A stretch of 64,000 nt of DNA, from assembly GCF_000264905.1 (NCBI RefSeq), contig NW_006763131.1:2365939-2429938 (forward strand). The letters run 5' to 3'. The translations under genes were made by a program, and so were the position numbers. Position 1 is the stretch's first letter. The number at the start of each line of letters is the position of its first letter. This document shows positions 56,526-64,000 of this stretch, piece after piece. The notes under the pieces are model-generated. The model was not told the origin of the DNA and did no database searches. It saw only the letters and a program-made list of their open reading frames with translations. The DNA comes from Stereum hirsutum FP-91666 SS1 (taxonomy: Eukaryota; Basidiomycota; Agaricomycetes; Russulales; Stereaceae).

Positions 56526-58907
56526 ATGGGTAACATCGCCAGCTGTTGTGACTCTTGCTGTAAGTTCATTGTTACTTTTCTCCTTAATGTATGTACTAAG
56601 ATCGTACCACAGTTCGCTCGCGCCGGTCCCAGTCTTACGAGCCTCTGCTGCTCGAAAACGAGCGAGAAGCAGTAGCAGACCTCCTTCAGTACTTGGAGAG
56701 TACGTCAATACTTTTCTACTTGCGCTCTGGTCACTCGCTGATGAGGGTAGTTCAGACCGAACAACGACCAATTTCTTCGAGGGCTCACCTCTCTCCGCGC
56801 TCACAACACTCTCCTTTTCCGACAATGTCGATCTCCAACGTAGCGCCGCCCTTGCTTTCGCAGAGATTACCGAAAAGGAGGTACAGGCCGTCAAGCGGGA
56901 CACGCTTGATCCCATTCTGTTTTTGCTCAGCAGTCACGATACGGAGGTGCAGCGGGCTGCAAGCGCTGCGTTAGGCAATTTGGCGGTTAATAGTACGTCA
57001 AAGTCGACGGTCGCTTTCCGTCTCGGTGTTCATCGGTGCCGTGTTACACTTCTGTAGCGGACAACAAGCTTCTCATTGTGAAACTCGGTGGATTGGAACC
57101 TCTCATCCGACAAATGTTAAGTCCTAATGTGGAGGTGCAATGTAACGCTGTCGGCTGCGTCACAAACTTGGCAACTCATGGTATGTATATTCTTTTTTCC
57201 CATTTTAAGTGATTGTTCACAGGTGGTCGGTGTAGACGACAACAAAACGAAGATCGCCAAGTCTGGTGCCCTTGTACCCCTCACTCGTCTGGCCCGTTCA
57301 AAGGATATGCGCGTGCAGCGAAACGCCACAGGAGCACTTCTCAACATGACCCATTCCGGTCAGGATTGCTTCCCAAATTTGTTTTGGCAGAGACTGACCT
57401 CCTCGTAGATGAGAACCGACAACAGCTTGTCAACGCTGGCGCGATTCCTGTACTCGTCAGCTTGCTGAACTCACCAGATACCGATGTCCAGTACTACTGC
57501 ACTACGGCCCTCAGCAACATTGCAGTCGACGGTACCTACATCATCTGTCTGACTTTCTTCATAGGGCGCACTAAAGATTTGTATGCCAAACTTAGGGGCT
57601 AATCGTAAGAAGTTGGCCACCAGCGAACCGAAACTCGTTTCAAGCCTGGTCATGCTTATGGACAGCCAGAGCTTGAAGGTACAATGCCAAGCTGCGCTTG
57701 CGCTCCGAAATCTTGCTAGCGACGGTAAGCAGGTCTTCACTGCCGACACATTCATTTTCTTGAGCTAAGCGATCTGGACAAATGCAGAGAAGTACCAACT
57801 CGAGATTGTCAAGGCCGATGGCCTGCAACCTCTCCTTCGCCTGCTCCAGTCAACATACCTTCCCCTCATCCTCTCATCTGCCGCTTGTGTCCGAAACGTG
57901 TCTATTCACCCCATGAACGAATCTCCAATTATCGAATCAGGCTTCCTTCAGCCTCTCATCAACCTCCTCTCCTTCAAGGACAATGAAGAAGTGCAATGCC
58001 ACGCCATTTCCACTCTCCGCAATCTGGCTGCTAGCTCCGAGAAGAACAAGCTCGCGATCGTGAAGGCCGGTGCGGTTCAGTCTATCAAGGACTTGGTTTT
58101 GGAGGTGCCGATGAACGTTCAGAGCGAGATGACGGCATGTGTGGCTGTTCTCGCCCTCAGCGACGAGCTGAAGGGTCAACTCCTCGAGATGGGTATCTGT
58201 GAAGTTCTGATACCCTTGACGAACTCGCCAAGCTCGGAGGTCCAAGGGAACAGTGCTGCGGCGTTGGGTAACCTTTCATCGAAAGGTAAGCATCCTCAAT
58301 CCTCACATGATCACACTCCTGATTATATGTCTAGATGGCCGATCTGCCAACGATGATTATTCCGGATTTAATGACGTCTGGGAGAAGCCTGACGGCGGTA
58401 TGCATCACTACCTCCATCGCTTCTTAAGCAGCCCCGATGCCACCTTCCAGCACATCGCGGTTTGGACTATTGTCCAACTGTTGGAGTCAGGAGGTCAGCC
58501 CAAATTGATCACCACACAGGGCACCTTTCTAATCATATTATACAGACCCACAACTCATGAGTAATATTCGCAACTCTGGTCTTTTGGTTCCGACCATCCG
58601 TGAGCTGAGTAACTCGCGCTCCGTCTCACCTTCATCATCCGTTGGCGGTACTCCACGGTCGCATCGTTCACAAGCAAACTCGTACCAGGAGACCGAGCCA
58701 GGCGATGGCCAGGGCGAGATCCAGATGCTTGCTCGGAAGATCCTTGAGTTCGTCGATGGTGATGAGCAGATGATCATGGGTTCCGTCCCGTCACATATAC
58801 AACCAGGCTCTTCATTAGGGCAGGACTCCAACGTCAGCGGGAGTCAGCACGAGGAGCTACGGAAGAGTGTGAGGGAGGCGTTTGGTGGTAGTGGCAAATT
58901 CCACTAA
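56526..58907 (+). CDS. VAC8: Vacuolar armadillo-repeat protein VAC8
   Basis: A vacuole-membrane adaptor for inheritance, nucleus-vacuole junctions and Cvt/autophagy. The N-terminus [20 protein letters not shown] carries Gly-2 for myristoylation and Cys residues for palmitoylation; exon 1 ends [27 protein letters not shown] follows. Armadillo repeats include [148 protein letters not shown] and [17 protein letters not shown]. The C-terminus ([20 protein letters not shown]) leads to a Ser-rich tail. Around ten introns, mostly between repeats; about 600 aa. The match to yeast VAC8 is repeat for repeat. Confidence 0.94.
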
Positions 58908-60523
58908 TGGTTTTCATTTACTCTGCTATCTGGTCTGCATTGTTACGTCCTTGCCTTTGAGGTTGTGGGCAACTCGGGTGCGGGTACATCGGAGACGGAC
59001 TGTTTTTCTCATTCGTTTTCTATCTTCTTATGCACCTCCGCATGAGCATTTGCATCCCATATCCATATGTTGGCTCATTTATTCCTGTTCATCGTTTTCT
59101 CTGTTCGGATCGTCTCTCCCAAGCCGTACATTCCTTCCGTCTCTGTCCCTGTCCCATCATTTGACCTTCATATGTACAACTTTCTAATACTCGGTCTTCC
59201 TGTGTCAAATATTGGTTTACTCTCATATAGTCTCTCTCGGCGCCACCGACCGTATTATTGCGCCATTACATCCACTGCTGCCTCCTCTCCGTCTGTTTCC
59301 CCCGTGCTCCTTGTTTTTCCTCATTTTGTAGTCCACACCCCAGGACTCATTAGTATCGCTCCGTTCTTCGACCTTTTACACGCCCGACAGTATCGGTTTC
59401 TCAGACTTCTAGTTTCTCGCTGTAGGGAATGGTGCGGGTAGTCTGTGTTGCGTAGTAGAGTATATGATGCGTACGTGGGTTTCAACCATATACGTCAGGT
59501 CATTTCACTTATTGCAGTCAAGCCAATGGGTTGCGTGTAAGGCAAAGGAGAATTGTACCGCGTCCGCACAACTTCGAGCTTGTGGCAGAATGGCAAATTG
59601 GCACATGCAGCGTCAAGAGGTGTTCAACAAGGCGTGGCCCAACCACGTGCGACGAAGAGCAGAATGGTGGCCATCCCAATATCATTGCTTGGTAACCGTA
59701 TAAGATATCTGCATACTCATGAAGACAATAACATGGCGCGAGTGTCGAGGGAATTATGAAGATGGTAGGTGAGGTTTTGGGCAGCGTGTTGAGGGAGAGT
59801 GTCTGGATTGGGCAATCACTCAGGTGTGAGACGGCATGGTCAGAGTGCTCTAGTCAAGTGCACATAGCGTTATGTCCTGGAATAAATCCAGGCAGATAAT
59901 TGTGATGAGATACGTGCGACAAGCAGGAAATCAGACTCACGAGTACATTATCCTCCCCAACATCCTCACTTCTTCCCGGTCTTCTTGCTCTCCACGAACA
60001 GGACTCTTTGCTTCACTGCCATCCCGTTTATAAGTCCATTTGGACGAGGCATGGTTGAGTTCGATTATGATAGTAAGAAAGATCACAACAACACGCACCC
60101 CGCGGGTCATACTTCACGGCGGAGAGCCTTGGGCCCTGTCGGAGGCGTTGTGTGGTGTAGAAAAACCCTGTCTGAGCCGTCGAAATGAGACGGACTATGA
60201 GAGTCCTGTATGAGACTCTTTAGCCAGCTAGACCAGGTAAGAACAGTGGAGATGGTGACATACCGTGCTTTTGCCTTCGCTGCCATGGAGTGACTTCGAG
60301 CCCAAGTTGCGCGCACGGAAATTCGATTTGTTCGGGTGTGGCGTAAGCCGGCTTTTGCCGTTTCAACAAAGAATCTGCTTCCGAAATGAGTTGGCCACAA
60401 TTTAGACGTTGAACGATTTTGTAACGAATTTGACTAGCACTGTGGTCAAACTGTGGTAGCCCTTTTCATAAACCAATAACAGGAGTGCTTTGAATTGTTT
60501 GAGAACTAATTATAGTAGTGTGG
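58908..60523. other. 1.6-kb convergent intergenic region
   Basis: Long T-rich VAC8 3' flank (to about 59,400), then sequence with no gene recognised, ending at the 3' end of the amidohydrolase gene. Small plus-strand frames at 59067-59441 and 59464-59703 look non-coding. Confidence 0.4.
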
Positions 60524-63021
60524 TCAAAGCGATCCGTAAACGACCTCGCCATCCATTACCGTCGCCAGCACCTTCACATCCGCCACCTCTCTATCCGAAA
60601 CTCTCATCATGTCTCTATCCAATACCACATAATCCGCTCTCTTTCCCTTCTCTATACTTCCGACCACATCTTCCATGAACGATGCATAGGCTGGATTGAT
60701 AGTGTACCCTCTAAGGGCATCAAGACGCGAGATTCGCTGCTCTGGGAAGAAACCCTCTGGTCCTTTGGGCGAGGTGCCGTCGAGCGAGAGGCGCGTAATA
60801 CCGGAATACATGCCATAGAAGGGAGACATTTCCTCGACTGGGAAATCAGATCCCAGGGTCATGCGCGAACCCGATTTGAGGAGGGACTGGAAAGGGTATA
60901 GAGTGTCGACTCGGTCGCCCTTAGGTTATGTGAGTGAGAAAGAATTGTGTATGAAGGATAGTCTTGACCATGATACTCACCAAGCGATCCTCTGCATACC
61001 ACATGTCGCTTGTGCTGTTTTTTGATCAATGAGGAGGAAAAAGCCGGATACTAAGATCATAACTTACACATGCGAGAGTTGTACACTCGAGATCACTGTG
61101 AGACGTGATGTTAGACATACAGACAGCTATATCAAGGGAAGAACTTCACCTCCAAGTTTACCCAACCGAGCGCTGTCGGACGGCTTCATGATCTGAGCAT
61201 GTTCAATCCGCGGCCGAATCCCGTTAACGTCGATATTCTTCAGCGCCTTCTCAAAAGCGTCTAAGACTGCACCATTGGTCCGGTCTCCGATGGCATGCAC
61301 GTTCTAAGGAGTATGACTTTGAGATCACAAACAGGGAAGTTATGCGGAGTTCAAACCGTTTGCCATCCATCAGCGATGAACCTGGGAATATACTCGTTTA
61401 GAATTTCCGGTCCGACACGGAAGAAACCTCGAGATGATGGGTTGTCCGTGTAGGGCTCGTATAACTGCAACAACAAAAAGACATGGATGATCTATATGTA
61501 GCAACATAAATTTGTGATACGTACTGCTGCCCCACCGGATCTTAATGCACCTTTTGCGGAGGTATCAGAGGGTAATAAAAAACTCTCAATTGGATTGAAA
61601 ACGCACCATCTGCGACAATTTTCACGCTGCGCACGGTGAACCTATCGTTTCCAGCGTTGAATATCTTGTCACTAGTATTCCCCCAATAACCAGTGGTGCC
61701 GAGGTCGAACTCCCTCATGCCGTAGACACGGAGCTATTGAGGAGGTAAGTAAGAGACCAAGTTAGATTAGACGGCAGATGGGGCTCACGCCGATCGCATT
61801 CTTCTCAGCTTGTCTGTTTTACCAAGGACATGGGCTTCAGGGGGAAGTCGAATTTGCTAGAACAAAACGACGTACTTGTGGAAGAAATCGATCGTGTCGG
61901 GATGAAGCAACGCATCATGCACACCTGTGAACCCGTTTGCCAAGCAATCCTCTACCGTATACGACCAACGCTTGATCAAGGATTCATCACTCGGAGTTGG
62001 AATCCCTATTATATCTCTCGCGTTATCCATGAAGACACCGGTAGGGCTCCCATCTGGGTATCGTTGGATTATACCGCCTTCAACATGATCAGGTACATCC
62101 ATCGAAGCTAGTACTGCGGGAGAAACCCAGAACGCGTGGGCATCGTGACTTTGTAGAGCAATGAGCCTGTCCTTGAGGACATCATCCTCTGCCATATCGG
62201 CCTGTGTAGTCGATCGTGTACGTATCAGAACTCAGAAGCCTAGTAGGGAGAAAATCAATTGCTCCTCACGGATGTAGGCCATCGGTCTCCATTCGCCCAC
62301 TTGGTATGATCCCATCCAAATCCCATGATGTAGAACGACTTGTCGTTGAGAATGTCGGGATCGCTCTCAACGAATGCTCGGACTTTCTTCAGCGTCTCTA
62401 AACACACAGTGTCGTTCTAGTCAATGTGCAGGAGCTAGATATATAGAACAACAATCATACCTTCTACCGTCGTTGTTCCACCCAAAGGCAGCTGCTTAAG
62501 CAGGCCATAATGAAGCCCGTGGACGTGGGAGTCTGTGAAGTTCCAGGTCACAGTTGTACATGGAAATTGCGCTCTCTTCAACGAACCTGTCATGCCAGGT
62601 ATCACCACTGTACCCTCGGGGATATGTCGGACATTGAGAGGCTTCAGTAGCCCAGAATGTTTCTCATAAATATCAGCTACAGTCAAAAACACGTTCATAA
62701 ATATATTCGTTCAGGTAGAATGGATTGCTTACTTAGGGTTCCAACGTCAGCAAACCTCTCTCCATTCACGTACGCACATTCCACGACGCTGTTGTCAGCA
62801 TCAACCGTGTAAATTTTGGCAGTTCCGCTTGGCGAGCACAGAGCGTATGAGTTGGAATTTTCGACGAAATTCTGCTTCAATGCAGAGAAGGTACGAAAGC
62901 TAAGATAGCCAAAGACAAGGATGACGACAGCGACATTCGGGAAGAGAGGCCTGAACTTGGAGCTCGAAGGGCCTGCTTGGACGCGTCGGTTATCCTGCTC
63001 CGCCTTCTCAAGCTCTGGCAT
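60524..63021 (-). CDS. Membrane-anchored amidohydrolase (amidohydrolase 3 / YtcJ-like)
   Basis: Metal-dependent hydrolase of the amidohydrolase superfamily, about 620 aa. The N-terminus is cytosolic (MPELEKAEQDNRRVQAGP) with a membrane anchor (NVAVVILVFGYLSFRTF). Joined exons give the metal-binding HxH (DSHVHGLHYGLLKQ), GGTTTVEG, YIMGFGWDHTKW, RLIALQSHDAHAFWVSPAVL, GIIQRYPDGSPTGVFMDNAR, FTGVHDALLHPDTIDFFHK, SVKIVADGALRSGGAALYEP, VHAIGDRTNGAVLDAFEKAL, RPRIEHAQIMKPSD, SRMTLGSDFPVEEMSPFYGM and YTINPAYASF, ending VMDGEVVYGSL-stop. Later His (HAIGDR, IEHAQ) and Asp (GSDFPVE) match the family's metal and catalytic residues. The substrate, possibly an N-acyl amide or lactone, is unknown. Many short introns; the start at 63021 precedes the anchor. 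Confidence 0.85.
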
Positions 63022-63582
63022 GATGGCGGTCAGAAAGAAAGAACAGAAGACTCCAGTTGGTACATGGTCATATATATTCTCGTGGTTCTCGTCCGTGAGG
63101 TAAAAGTCGCGTTTGCACCGCGCGCTCAGAGGCACTCAGCCCCTGTTGCACGGGCTTATCTTATCTGATAGCATGCTTCGTTGTCCGATCCCCGCAGGAA
63201 CGTTGAAAGTTGAGCGTTTATGTTTGCCTTTCTCCTGTTCTACTTTGAACTTGCTACATTTATGATGGAGCGAGAGGGATTTTGGCTCGTGGAAATTTGC
63301 TCTAGAGTCTCCAGACTTACCTAAACTGAAAGGCACAAAGGGTTGTCGCGGTCACTGGCAGGTGAACACGACCGAGACTTTACTGGAAGCGGCAGGAGCA
63401 ACAAAATAAGAAACCATTACATTGCGCGACTAATATCGTGAACCACATTACAGAGGCATCACCAGCCTCAGAGATAACCCTATCCCACAGTTCGTCGAAC
63501 ACCAACCATCATCATCCCACACGTACGTCTCGTCATAGAGATCACATCAAAAACGTCGTCCATTCATCCGGTCATGCATCGC
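63022..63582. other. Intergenic amidohydrolase - GYF gene
   Basis: Amidohydrolase promoter and 3'UTR of the next minus-strand gene; no gene seen. Confidence 0.5.
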
Positions 63583-64000
63583 TCATGCCTTTCCTCCCTT
63601 CTTCTTCTTGTTCACGACCTTGAAACCTCCCCACTCCGACTGCTGCGTGGGCTTCGGTTGCGCCTTGACTACATCTGCAATAGACGGCTGCTTTCCAGCT
63701 GCAGCACCGCTCTTCCTCGAGGTGGCGTCGGCCTTGCGCTTGCTAACGAACTCTTGAGCGAATCTTCGGCCATCGAGGGTCGTACTGCTGGCGTATATCG
63801 ACTCGGAAATGATTTCCATCGTGACGGAGTCGACCTCGAGAGGGAAGGACAGGAGCATGCTCATGATTTCCTCCTCTGGAACGAATGGGTGATGATTAAG
63901 CAATGGCAGCGATCAAATATGCAAAGAAAAACATACGGTTGACAGAGTTGTTGAGACCCTTGAGCGAGTCACTCAGCCACCTCATGAACTCCGGTGAGGG
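63583..64000 (-). CDS. GYF-domain protein (SMY2/GIGYF-like), C-terminal part only
   Basis: The gene continues past the window's right edge. The visible C-terminus reads SPEFMRWLSDSLKGLNNSVN, then after an intron (about 63,885-63,933) EEEIMSMLLSFPLEVDSVTM, EIISESIYASSTTLDGRRFA, QEFVSKRKADATSRKS, PSIADVVKAQPKPTQQSEWG and GFKVVNKKKKGGKA-stop. This block (short helical domain, STLDGRRFA, SLADVVK..QP.. and a Lys-rich end) closes the basidiomycete GYF-domain proteins related to yeast Smy2/Syh1, which bind proline-rich partners in mRNA control and vesicle traffic. The GYF domain itself lies outside the window, so the assignment is tentative. Confidence 0.6.

Noticed and set aside
1..64000. CRISPR arrays, bacterial operons, rRNA genes
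   Set aside because: No regularly spaced repeats, Shine-Dalgarno-led gene runs or rRNA segments were seen; the content is eukaryotic throughout.

Overview
The window is nuclear DNA of a filamentous basidiomycete, most likely a mushroom-forming agaricomycete. Genes are dense and intron-rich, with introns of about 50-70 nt and GT(N)4-6 ... YAG ends. The gene set fits: a heme-thiolate peroxidase, a GH71 alpha-1,3-glucanase, a priA-like cysteine-rich secreted protein, and Ras/dynactin/APC housekeeping genes. No bacterial, viral or organellar DNA was seen. No database search was possible, so names rest on motifs and families I recognise. Gene models were assembled by hand by joining exons at GT(GC)-AG sites.

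Layout. 0-7 kb: RPL15 (-), a large Ras-GEF carrying an extra P-loop GTPase-like domain (-), and a small four-helix membrane protein (+). 7.5-8.2 kb: a young 603-bp poly(A) retroposon with a perfect 15-bp target duplication, encoding only a zinc-knuckle protein. 8.7-15 kb: a SAM methyltransferase (+), a secreted heme-thiolate peroxidase (-), a 1.8-kb stretch without a recognisable gene, and dynactin p25 (-). 15-32 kb: a run of plus-strand genes: DRS1/DDX27 helicase, class 3 lipase, MFS transporter, GH71 glucanase, APC4 and a bZIP factor. 32-42 kb: GPI2, a small VCP-interacting (SVIP-like) protein, an unknown Cys-rich membrane protein, ARP1/centractin, RPS24, a Tic20/UPF0132-like membrane protein and a secreted unknown. 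42-50 kb: priA-like protein, PP2A scaffold subunit A, and CIA30-type complex I assembly factor. 50-64 kb: HMG-box factor, CCA tRNA nucleotidyltransferase, an acyl-protein thioesterase-like protein lacking the serine nucleophile, VAC8, a membrane-anchored amidohydrolase, and the C-terminal end of a GYF-domain protein cut by the window edge.

Most genes are unrelated housekeeping functions. The one functional pairing is dynactin: p25 and Arp1 lie about 22 kb apart, each in a head-to-head promoter pair. I found no clear new multi-gene system. The most unusual items are the Ras-GEF with a degenerate GTPase-like domain, the ORF1-only retroposon, the thioesterase with Ser replaced by Gly, the tiny protein with an exact VCP-interacting motif, and the internally duplicated cysteine-rich secreted protein.
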